DNA from: CAZECE01 sp964510525
GTDB taxonomy: Bacteria; Pseudomonadota; Gammaproteobacteria; Pseudomonadales; JANQJO01
Direction of reading: 5' to 3'
Assembly: GCA_964510525.1 (NCBI GenBank)
Contig: CAZECE010000120.1
Location: 1-10,160 of the forward strand
DNA length: 10,160 nt
Shown here: piece after piece, positions 1 through 5,818 of the stretch
How positions within the stretch are numbered: the stretch's first letter is position 1
Layout: each line of letters starts with the position of its first letter
Made by a program: the position numbers and the translations under genes
Notes under the pieces: generated by a model
Told to the model about the DNA's origin: nothing
The model's database searches: none
Seen by the model: only the letters and a program-made list of their open reading frames with translations

Positions 1-242
1 GCTGGGAGCAGAGGTCGTGGCGATCTCTCAGAGCTTGCTGACCACTTGCAAACTTCATGGTGTGGATCCTTACACCTATCTGGTTGATGTGCTGCAGAGA
101 GTCTCGGAGCATCCGGCTAGCAAAGTGGAGCAGCTTACACCGAGGCTATGGAAGGAGCTCTTTGCTGATCAGCCCATGAGATCGCTCATCGATGGGTTGC
201 CTGAAAAATAATAAGTAAACCCGTTCTGGTTTACCCGCTTAC
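1..242 (+). mobile_element. IS66-family insertion sequence, right end (partial)
   Basis: The window opens inside an insertion sequence. It holds the transposase C-terminus followed by a short tail that ends in GCTTAC at 237-242. Read on the minus strand from 242 the end is GTAAGCGGGTAAACC, and IS66-family terminal repeats characteristically begin with GTAA. A small hairpin lies just inside the end, with arms GTAAACC (215-221) and GGTTTAC (228-234). IS66 elements usually make 8-bp target duplications, so TTTTCGGC at 243-250 is the candidate right-hand copy; the left copy lies outside the window. The exact boundary is inferred from the terminal repeat and from how it cuts the neighbouring gene. 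Confidence 0.8.
2..211 (+). CDS. IS66-family transposase, C-terminal fragment
   Basis: This open frame enters from the left edge and ends with TAA at 209-211, so only the last 69 residues are visible. A GTG at 17 lies within the frame but is not the real start, because the frame and the similarity continue upstream of it. The stretch LLTTCKLHGVDPYTYLVDVL, then QRV, HPASKV and LTPRLWKELFA, is the conserved C-terminal tail of IS66 transposases (TnpC). That tail follows the DDE catalytic domain, which lies outside the window. The enzyme would catalyse IS transposition. The gene appears to end intact, at the normal distance from the right end of the element. Whether the whole transposase is functional cannot be judged here. 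Confidence 0.9.
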   Translation: MGAEVVAISQSLLTTCKLHGVDPYTYLVDVLQRVSEHPASKVEQLTPRLWKELFADQPMRSLIDGLPEK

Positions 243-568
243 TTTTCGGCCCCCACTGCTGTCACCAGAGCATACCCAGAACCATTTCGATAACCACCAT
301 ACTCTTTCTTGAGAATAGACTGATGTAGCCTTTGATAGATGTTGTACGCTGTATCCTTCGCCCCTGTATCAAATTGGGTTTGACCGTCGGAATTTAAGCG
401 AGCTAAAACCGAATCTTTGGATTTTGAACACTGAGTTGTTATAGCATTTTGAGGGAGATTATTATGATTATGCGAAGCTAGGGCTCTAGGTGATTGATTT
501 CTTCTAGAGAATAGATTACGAAAAGGATCATCATTATTATTGGAAGATCCATTAGAATTAAAGTCCAT
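239..568 (-). CDS. unrecognised small protein gene, 3' end replaced by the IS66 insertion
   Basis: I do not recognise this 109-residue product. The ATG at 568 has a GAGG Shine-Dalgarno sequence 5 nt upstream (574-577), so it is probably a real gene. The N-terminal half is polar, Asn/Ser-rich and probably disordered (MDFNSNGSSNNNDD). The C-terminal half looks folded and helical (around TAYNIYQRLHQSILKKEYGG), then turns Gly-rich (GGYRNGSGYALVTAVGAEK). There is no signal peptide or membrane segment. The stop codon TAA at 239-241 lies inside the terminal repeat of the adjacent IS66 element. The reading frame therefore originally continued, and the protein is truncated by insertion. The gene is more AT-rich than the enzyme cluster next to it. 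Its function is unknown. Confidence 0.6.
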   Translation of the reverse strand: MDFNSNGSSNNNDDPFRNLFSRRNQSPRALASHNHNNLPQNAITTQCSKSKDSVLARLNSDGQTQFDTGAKDTAYNIYQRLHQSILKKEYGGYRNGSGYALVTAVGAEK

Positions 569-603
569 AAAAACCTCGATATGGCTATTACACGGCAGAA
601 ATT

Positions 604-638
604 GATCAATATATTACCAGGATCAAACTTGGTTGCAA
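604..638 (-). promoter_or_regulatory. possible promoter of the 109-aa gene
   Basis: On the minus strand, TTGCAA (633-638) lies 16 bp from TAATAT (611-616). That is 4/6 and 4/6 matches to the sigma-70 boxes, and it would start transcription about 36 nt before the ATG at 568. An inverted pair, TTGATC (602-607) and GATCAA (621-626), overlaps the -10 box and could be an operator. AT-rich DNA yields such matches by chance, so the call is weak. Confidence 0.3.
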
Positions 639-680
639 ATCATTCAAAGCGTAGCGTTATAGTCTAACTCGTGCCGAAAT

Positions 681-720
681 CTAAATTTATAGGTTTCTTT
701 CTAAATTTATAGGTTTCTTA
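681..720. repeat. 20-bp tandem direct repeat, two copies
   Basis: CTAAATTTATAGGTTTCTTT at 681-700 is repeated at 701-720 with only the last base changed (T to A). Each unit contains the palindrome TAAATTTA. The pair sits just downstream of the last gene of the enzyme cluster (stop at 737-739) and upstream of the 109-aa gene. It could be a protein-binding site or a replication-slippage duplication. There is no intrinsic terminator hairpin with a T-run in this gap. Confidence 0.85.
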
Positions 721-736
721 ATGGTGAAGCGTCAAC

Positions 737-1930
737 TCAAGCAAAACGCTCACGGCCAGTCGGCTCCACATGGGCTTCCCCATTGATCGCTTGCCGCATC
801 TGGGCGGTTTTCTGATACACCACTTTCCTTGCTCGATTTTGATTGCCTAACGGCCGATGCGAGGCAATGGTATGCCAAGGGTTAAAAGTAAGCTTTCTTG
901 CAAACGTCAGCTGCTTTTCCGAATCAAACGTTTGCTTGGGAATACGCAAGGTCGCCACCGACACAAAGGGCGACTCTTTTTCCGACCATTCCACCGATGC
1001 ATCCTCTATTGGCATTCGCTTCGGGTCCGTTTGCAACTGCACCCCCACATCAAACGCCACTTCAGACTCTGACAAGGTCTCGATCATAGCTTCACGCAGA
1101 TAATCGGGCGTGACCTCTCCCACACTGGAGCGAATCTCACTCAGTGGCGTGAAAGCAAATTTCATCGCTTTACGACGGCCCCACAAATAAGGTACGCAAC
1201 TGAAATAACGCAATTCAAGCGGGTTGGCATGCGCTCGAGCATACAATCCTTGCATAATCGCATCCAACCAATGCGGATCCAGTGGGTTCAGAAAATACCA
1301 AGCGGGCGTGCCACGACCAATCTCTTTTTGCAACACACTGTTCGCGCGGATATCCGGCGTCGTAAAAGTCGGGCAACTGATGCCCAACCAATCCAGAGTG
1401 TTGGTTTCATCCGCCATTAATTTATTACCCGGCACCTCCATCAGCTTAACGCCCATGCTTAAGATACCGTTGTTATCAATGTCCGGCGTCACACGAGGAC
1501 CCGGTCCTGCAAAACGGACATACGCCGGATAACTGTGAGTTTCTCGAAACAAACCCACACGATACCCCTTAGGCAAAGTATTGTGAATTTCAAAACGGGC
1601 TTTGACGAGCCCATAGGTTTTGGTATTCCCAGCCCGCTCGGCAATACGCCCGGTCTCTTGATACTCTCGCTGTAAAAAGCGATTCATTTTATCGGTGATC
1701 GCCTGAATCAACGCCTCTTCATCGGGCAACGGCTTTTCTTCAGCTAACTCTAAGGCGGGTTCATGTCGTGCCAATTGTTTCGCTTGATACAATGTTCGTA
1801 TTACGTCTTGAGTCAAATTGGACAACGGTGCTTTTAAAGTGTCATCAAAGGCATCTCGCACATAAGGGTCCAAGCGTTTACTCAGCTTTAAGTAATCTTG
1901 GGCAATGCGATTGGACAGCACTCGAATCAT
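737..1930 (-). CDS. catalase-fold heme protein (catalase-related / AOS-like), paralogue 1
   Basis: The product has 397 residues. The start is the ATG at 1930 (MIRVLSNRIA), with GAGGG 7 nt upstream; a TTG one codon earlier is less likely. The proximal heme region near the C-terminus is clear: FNPWHTIASHRPLG (349-362), then R368-K-V-V-Y372, the Arg-x-x-x-Tyr arrangement in which Tyr ligates catalase-family heme. The upstream block VGVQLQTDPKRMPIEDASVEW also fits the catalase-like (y4iL-type) family. This family is shorter than true catalases and is related to coral allene oxide synthase. The distal motif, usually HAKxHG, reads NTKTYG (102-107), and the usual Asn before Ala-Pro is Ser185. Ordinary catalase activity is therefore unlikely. 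About 95 residues precede the core, longer than in paralogue 2. It has no signal peptide and is predicted cytosolic. It lies 15 bp after the DyP peroxidase gene and is the last gene of the cluster. Confidence 0.8.
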   Translation of the reverse strand: MIRVLSNRIAQDYLKLSKRLDPYVRDAFDDTLKAPLSNLTQDVIRTLYQAKQLARHEPALELAEEKPLPDEEALIQAITDKMNRFLQREYQETGRIAERAGNTKTYGLVKARFEIHNTLPKGYRVGLFRETHSYPAYVRFAGPGPRVTPDIDNNGILSMGVKLMEVPGNKLMADETNTLDWLGISCPTFTTPDIRANSVLQKEIGRGTPAWYFLNPLDPHWLDAIMQGLYARAHANPLELRYFSCVPYLWGRRKAMKFAFTPLSEIRSSVGEVTPDYLREAMIETLSESEVAFDVGVQLQTDPKRMPIEDASVEWSEKESPFVSVATLRIPKQTFDSEKQLTFARKLTFNPWHTIASHRPLGNQNRARKVVYQKTAQMRQAINGEAHVEPTGRERFA

Positions 1931-1945
1931 CAATTAACCCTCGGA

Positions 1946-3487
1946 CTAAGCCTTCGCAGATAATAGAAATTTAAGTGCAGACAAGCTAGGCATAAAGAAA
2001 TAACCGCCACCTTTCATACTGACAAAATTAGGCATCCCCGACACTCGCTGATGCATCGGGCACCCTTGAATAGTAAAGTGATCCTCTGATGCGCTTTCTG
2101 GTTGATCATCCTGTCCTAACTGCTCGCGACGGGACTTCACCACATCGCGCGTGCCAATAATTGGATCCGGCTCTTGATACAAACCATTAAAGTTCGGATT
2201 ATTTGACCACGTGTGTTGCACAAATTCGAACTGACGCTCAATGTTGGCATTAAAAGCCACGAACATTAGACCTCTCGAATCATTGGTTACTTTCTTGTTG
2301 TTGCCTAACGCTTCTAAAAACCGCTGAGGTAACATACTGCTGTCCACAGGCTTACCATAAGGCCGCCCACGACGCAGTAAGCGGTGCCGATTACTGAACT
2401 CAATCGACTTTTCAGAACCCGGCTCGGGTGGCAGCGAGTCGCGCGGATGCGTACGGCGAATGTGCGCCCCCAACGGACAACGTAACCCATCGGCATCTTC
2501 TTGCTGATACATAAAGTCATCCAAATCATCCGGCACTTCAGTCGGCTCAGCATCCGGGCTCATCACCAACGGCACGCCATTCGGCCATCGGCCCACCATT
2601 TTAGAAGCTAAGTAAATAGGGTCTTGCTGTTGTGTTTGCTGACTTAAGTCCTGCATGGATTGCCAAAAGCCGGGAACATCTTGCTCCAGTTGACGCACCA
2701 CCAAATACGAACCATTCCGACCTAAATCATGATACCCTGACTCCTCCGCACTGACCTGTAAGAGATCTTGAGTGTCATCGGACGCTCGAACTTTAGGGCT
2801 TCGCGTCTGCAGCTCATAGCCATTAGAATAACCCAAGACAAATTCGCCCAAAGGCACCGCTTCTTGATGGGCAAGCTTGCCTTGTCGATCAAACTCACGA
2901 ATATACGGCTGAGCGATACCATCTCGGAAGCCGAAGTGTTCTTTTCCATCCGGTAAGGTTTCGGTCACTTGGTCAAACACCACCGTCAGCCCTTCGCCAT
3001 TGACCGCCGTCGTAAAGGCTTCAGAGGCATCGGCAAGCTCGCTTTGTGTTTTACCGTAGATCATCACAACTACATGTGCATCACCACCCCACAACCAATG
3101 TTCAGGCGCCGACTCACCAATATCGCCCAACATTCGTTGCTTGTGAGAAGTAGTCATACCGGCTCGAAAGGTATCAGCAAAGCTCTCCAAGGCATCGCCT
3201 TCTAAATCCAAGGCCACCAAGCCTTCGTGGGTAAACGCGATATTCATCGCCGAATCTAAGGGTTTTTGATTGCCTCGCGTGATGGTATCAATCCATTGCG
3301 ATAATGTGGCTTTAGCCGCTGCACCCTCATTAATTGTCAGCACCAAAAACTGCGCATGCGGCAATTGCCCATAGCCTCGAACCAATAACCCTTGGCAATC
3401 GGCCAAATCGACCTCAGTAAAAACGGCTTGATTTCCTTGAGCTGTTTTATTTTCTTTTACCGTTTTCTTGTTTTTAAATAGGGACAC
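1946..3487 (-). CDS. DyP-type peroxidase
   Basis: The product is a 513-residue heme peroxidase of the dye-decolorizing (DyP) family, which uses H2O2 or organic peroxides to oxidise varied substrates. The catalytic GxxDG motif is present as FGFRDGIAQP (185-194, catalytic Asp189). The proximal heme ligand is His342 in CPLGAHIRRTHPRD, and the essential distal Arg lies in HRLLRRGRPYG (368-378). The C-terminus ends with a family-typical FVSMKGGGYFFMPSLSAL. Length and motif spacing fit the longer C/D-type DyPs rather than the short A/B types. No Tat or Sec signal is seen, so it is probably cytosolic; the Lys-rich N-terminus (SLFKNKKTVKENK) is not a signal peptide. The GTG start at 3487 has GAGG 8 nt upstream, inside a triplicated 15-bp repeat. 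All key residues are intact, so an active peroxidase is expected. Confidence 0.93.
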   Translation of the reverse strand: MSLFKNKKTVKENKTAQGNQAVFTEVDLADCQGLLVRGYGQLPHAQFLVLTINEGAAAKATLSQWIDTITRGNQKPLDSAMNIAFTHEGLVALDLEGDALESFADTFRAGMTTSHKQRMLGDIGESAPEHWLWGGDAHVVVMIYGKTQSELADASEAFTTAVNGEGLTVVFDQVTETLPDGKEHFGFRDGIAQPYIREFDRQGKLAHQEAVPLGEFVLGYSNGYELQTRSPKVRASDDTQDLLQVSAEESGYHDLGRNGSYLVVRQLEQDVPGFWQSMQDLSQQTQQQDPIYLASKMVGRWPNGVPLVMSPDAEPTEVPDDLDDFMYQQEDADGLRCPLGAHIRRTHPRDSLPPEPGSEKSIEFSNRHRLLRRGRPYGKPVDSSMLPQRFLEALGNNKKVTNDSRGLMFVAFNANIERQFEFVQHTWSNNPNFNGLYQEPDPIIGTRDVVKSRREQLGQDDQPESASEDHFTIQGCPMHQRVSGMPNFVSMKGGGYFFMPSLSALKFLLSAKA

Positions 3488-3490
3488 CGT

Positions 3491-3535
3491 TAAATCCTCG
3501 CCAACTAAATCCTTGCTAACTAAATCCTTGCCAAC
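3491..3535. repeat. 15-bp tandem repeat, three copies, at a gene junction
   Basis: The units TAAATCCTCGCCAAC (3491-3505), TAAATCCTTGCTAAC (3506-3520) and TAAATCCTTGCCAAC (3521-3535) differ at only one or two positions. On the minus strand each unit reads as codons for Leu-Ala-Arg-Ile-stop, in frame with the end of the 471-aa gene. Each also carries an AAGGA- or GAGGA-type Shine-Dalgarno sequence. The last unit supplies the ribosome binding site of the DyP gene. The array looks like a local slippage expansion of the upstream gene's 3' end. Confidence 0.9.
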
Positions 3536-4935
3536 CAGCGTTCGGCCTCAGCATCTGACATAGCCCCCAACAACCCCGCTCGAATCTCTGCGTTGTTGGC
3601 AATATTGACCGCTGACAAATGACCATAAGAGGCATACCACACTTGAGTTTCGATCTGATGATTGCCAATGAAGTCTTTAAACTTCTCTTCATTCCGTGCT
3701 CCCTCACCAACCAACCAACGCGTAAACGGATACCCCTGGCCGTTACTGAACACCAGGTTCAGCCCCCAGGCGACTTTATCAATAAAGTCCACCATATAGC
3801 TTTCCAAGCTGCCATCGTAATTACTCGCAAACAGCATGCGAGTATCGTCATCGATCAAAATCCAGCGAGCAAAGTGGATGGTATCCACGCCCTCAAGCCC
3901 CAACAGAGGCACTCCCGCCAAGTCGCCTTTATTAAAGATGTGGCGAAGGGTGACTTGCGCTGCACCTAACACCACTTTTACCGTCCACTTACGCATCAGG
4001 CCAGGCTTTAAGGAACCCGCTGCTGAAAACTGGTTATGAACAAAGTAATCCTCTCGTGAGCGCAGTTGTGTCAAATGCGGCAGAGTCGGTCGATGGGTAT
4101 CAGGTACGTCTTTGTTCTCTTTCAGCTGCAACATGACCACCCAACCCAGTAACAGCGGCCAAAACCAAAACAATACCACCAGCCCCACCCAAGTCAGTAA
4201 CGCAAACCGTGCTTTTTCTTTGGCTTGCCATAAGAAGGAAGGTTTAACCGCCGGTATCATCGCCCAAGCCAACTTAGGATTGTCACGAACAAATTGAATT
4301 ACCGCTTCTCGAATCGCATTAGCGGATGCAAAGCTGTCAACATTCAAAGTTTTGATGAAAGCTTGGAGGGCGACCCGCAAATCATCTTCTTGATGCACCT
4401 GTTCCGCACTGCGACCCAAGGTATTGACATAAAAAGCCTGCGCAGGAATCATTTTGCTCTTTAAAAACTGCACGCGTGTCGCGTAATTTCTCAGTTCCGG
4501 TTCCGGATACCCGGTACAATTTTCAAAAACAGCGTCCAGCCCAGCGCCCGATTTAATCGCCAAATCACTTAAGAAGTTTTCAGCCGATCCATCGACATTC
4601 GCCAATAAAAACAAACTGGATGCATACTCTTTGGGATGCTCAGCCCCTTCTAAAATCAACAAGCGGGCAAAATGCAACGTGTCTTTCAGTTGATCAAACG
4701 ACAACACTTCATTATTAGCGACGTTTTCCGCAATGCTTTGCAGTAAAGATCGTAGTTTTTGCTCACTCTCTTGATCCAAATCGGCTCGTAATGTGACCGC
4801 ATTTTGCGGCATCTCATTACGACGCTTAACAGCATCCACCATGGGTTCAAACAAACTCAGTGCTTCACTGAGCCCATCGGCACTCAATAACTTAGGCAAA
4901 AACTTAGGCTGAGTTAATGGGTTCTTCATGAGCAT
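3520..4935 (-). CDS. membrane protein with duplicated uncharacterised domain, of the peroxidase cluster
   Basis: The product has 471 residues from the ATG at 4935, chosen because AAGGA lies 7 nt upstream; a TTG at 4968 would add 11 residues without a good site. Two similar segments are visible. Segment one (about 85-190) has DTLHFARLLIL, then LFLLANVDGSAENF, then GLDAVFENCTGYP. Segment two (about 351-456) has DTIHFARWILI, then LFASNYDGSLESY, then GLNLVFSNGQGYP. Further on, QAFY...GRSAEQ...DLRVAL pairs with QVWY...GHLSAV...EIRAGL. Between them, residues 244-270 are a hydrophobic Trp-rich stretch with a central Pro (LVVLFWFWPLLLGWVV), either a transmembrane helix or a hairpin. The alternating pattern suggests an alpha/beta ferredoxin-like fold, but that is inference. 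I see no catalytic motif. The position between the 170-aa gene (39-bp gap) and the DyP gene (32-bp gap) suggests a role in the same pathway, perhaps at the membrane. Confidence 0.75.
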   Translation of the reverse strand: MLMKNPLTQPKFLPKLLSADGLSEALSLFEPMVDAVKRRNEMPQNAVTLRADLDQESEQKLRSLLQSIAENVANNEVLSFDQLKDTLHFARLLILEGAEHPKEYASSLFLLANVDGSAENFLSDLAIKSGAGLDAVFENCTGYPEPELRNYATRVQFLKSKMIPAQAFYVNTLGRSAEQVHQEDDLRVALQAFIKTLNVDSFASANAIREAVIQFVRDNPKLAWAMIPAVKPSFLWQAKEKARFALLTWVGLVVLFWFWPLLLGWVVMLQLKENKDVPDTHRPTLPHLTQLRSREDYFVHNQFSAAGSLKPGLMRKWTVKVVLGAAQVTLRHIFNKGDLAGVPLLGLEGVDTIHFARWILIDDDTRMLFASNYDGSLESYMVDFIDKVAWGLNLVFSNGQGYPFTRWLVGEGARNEEKFKDFIGNHQIETQVWYASYGHLSAVNIANNAEIRAGLLGAMSDAEAERWLARI

Positions 4936-4974
4936 GCTGAAATCCTTCCCTGAAATGGTGTTGAGCAAAGAGGG

Positions 4975-5487
4975 TTAGGCCGCGAAAGGACAGCCAGACG
5001 CTTCTGTCGCAAGATTGGTTTCCAACGCAAAGTCCATGACCCGACGCGTGCCCCACCAGACTTTTCCTAAATACACATCCGGTGCCACTTCGCGAATTTC
5101 ATCGCGGATACGGCTTGCCAACACAGAGGTTTTCGCATAATCAATCACAATGGTATCTTGACCATCGATCCAACTTTTATCTCGATACACTTTAGCAACA
5201 ATAGAGCGAACCCCTAAAGGCGACACTTTATTCACTAAAACGCCGGTATTCCCATTGGGTTCAAAAAGATCAAACACCTTACCTTGCCAGGCGAACTTGC
5301 GAGCAGCTCCTGCAAATAAAGTAGGAAAAACTCCGTTACCTAAAATAGCGGTGCCTCGAGTATCCCCTTCTGGAATCTTCCCGGGCTTCGCGCTCTTATA
5401 AAGTTCGTCGAGTTCTTCTCGTGATAGGTTCAACCATTGTTGAACAATGAGTTGAGAACTTTCGGCATTATCCATTGCTTCGGTCAT
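4975..5487 (-). CDS. uncharacterised 170-aa protein of the peroxidase cluster
   Basis: I assign no function. The start is the ATG at 5487 (MTEAMDNAES), with AAGGAAG about 4 nt upstream; an in-frame TTG at 5511 lacks such a site. Residues 35-50 read PGKIPEGDTRGTAILG. A beta-rich middle follows, with KFAWQGKVFDLF and VRSIVAKVYRDKSWIDGQDT. The C-terminal signature is DYAKTSVLASRIRDEIREV (117-135), then YLGKVWWG (139-146). The strand-rich layout ending in a helix and a YLG-W motif would suit a lipocalin-like or other small-molecule-binding barrel, but this is a guess. There is no signal peptide or membrane segment. It is the first gene after the internal promoter, so it heads the second transcription unit. 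The tail ends in SGCPFAA. The gene appears intact. Confidence 0.7.
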   Translation of the reverse strand: MTEAMDNAESSQLIVQQWLNLSREELDELYKSAKPGKIPEGDTRGTAILGNGVFPTLFAGAARKFAWQGKVFDLFEPNGNTGVLVNKVSPLGVRSIVAKVYRDKSWIDGQDTIVIDYAKTSVLASRIRDEIREVAPDVYLGKVWWGTRRVMDFALETNLATEASGCPFAA

Positions 5488-5525
5488 GATGCTTCCTTGA
5501 TAGTATGTCAATAAAACGCTGTTAA

Positions 5526-5554
5526 AAAATAGGTAAGATTCTGAGTTTTGTCAA
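5526..5554 (-). promoter_or_regulatory. sigma-70-type promoter of the second transcription unit
   Basis: On the minus strand a perfect -35 box TTGACA (5549-5554) is followed by a 17-bp spacer and TATTTT (5526-5531) as the -10 box. Transcription would begin near 5519, giving a leader of roughly 30 nt before the ATG at 5487. It would drive the 170-aa, 471-aa, DyP and catalase-fold 1 genes independently of the promoter of the large peroxidase. Confidence 0.65.
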
Positions 5555-5634
5555 AATTCTTACGGTTAATTAAAACTCTATGCATTACCCAATTTAACTA
5601 CTGTAACGCCTGGCTTGATCTCCCCCCCCTCCGG

Positions 5635-5780
5635 CATACGTCATGCCAGACTTGATCTGGCATCCAGGGGTAAGAACTCTAAACTTTATACATCATCCCC
5701 ATTTATTAAATACTTCATATCACTAAATTCATTGCCTTCTACTCTGGACCCCAAATCAAGTTTGGGGTGACGTTCTTACA
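5635..5780. repeat. inverted pair of palindromic intergenic repeats
   Basis: Palindrome A has arms ATGCCAGA (5643-5650) and TCTGGCAT (5656-5663) around the loop CTTGA. Palindrome B has arms ACCCCAAA (5748-5755) and TTTGGGGT (5761-5768) around the loop TCAAG, the reverse complement of A's loop. Each is bordered by CGTCA on one side and a CCAG/CTGG sequence on the other, in mirrored order, so B is a diverged inverted copy of A. TAAGAAC (5671-5677) and GTTCTTA (5772-5778) form a further inverted pair. This resembles the REP-like intergenic palindromes common in bacteria, often with the loop CTTGA. Confidence 0.75.
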
Positions 5781-5818
5781 TAGCAAATACTAGGGTTAAG
5801 TTAAAGTGACATTGCCAA

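Larger units (their letters stand above)
5488..5818. other. 331-bp intergenic region inside the cluster
   Basis: No gene is seen here. The left part carries the promoter for the downstream genes (5526-5554). The middle and right parts carry two palindromes in opposite orientation (5643-5663 and 5748-5768), separated by AT-rich DNA, and a run of eight C residues near 5622-5629. This is by far the largest gap in the cluster and splits it into two transcription units. The palindrome just after the stop of the catalase-fold 2 gene (5819) could weaken read-through but has no T-run. Confidence 0.7.

Noticed and set aside
737..1930. Annotation as a true catalase (KatA/KatE)
   Set aside because: The protein is too short, and the distal His and Asn expected for catalase are not found where the family has them.
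1946..3487. Encapsulin cargo or Tat-exported DyP
   Set aside because: There is no twin-arginine signal, and the C-terminus (ending SLSALKFLLSAKA) does not resemble an encapsulin-targeting extension; it is part of the family's normal end.
3491..3535. CRISPR-like array
   Set aside because: The 15-bp units are directly adjacent with no spacers and overlap coding sequence.
3619..3969. 116-codon plus-strand open frame
   Set aside because: It lies wholly antisense to the 471-aa gene, lacks a ribosome binding site and its translation has no protein-like pattern.
5748..5768. Palindrome as an intrinsic terminator of the first transcription unit
   Set aside because: The stem is G/C-rich, but neither strand has a T-run directly after it, and a mirrored copy nearby fits a dispersed repeat better.
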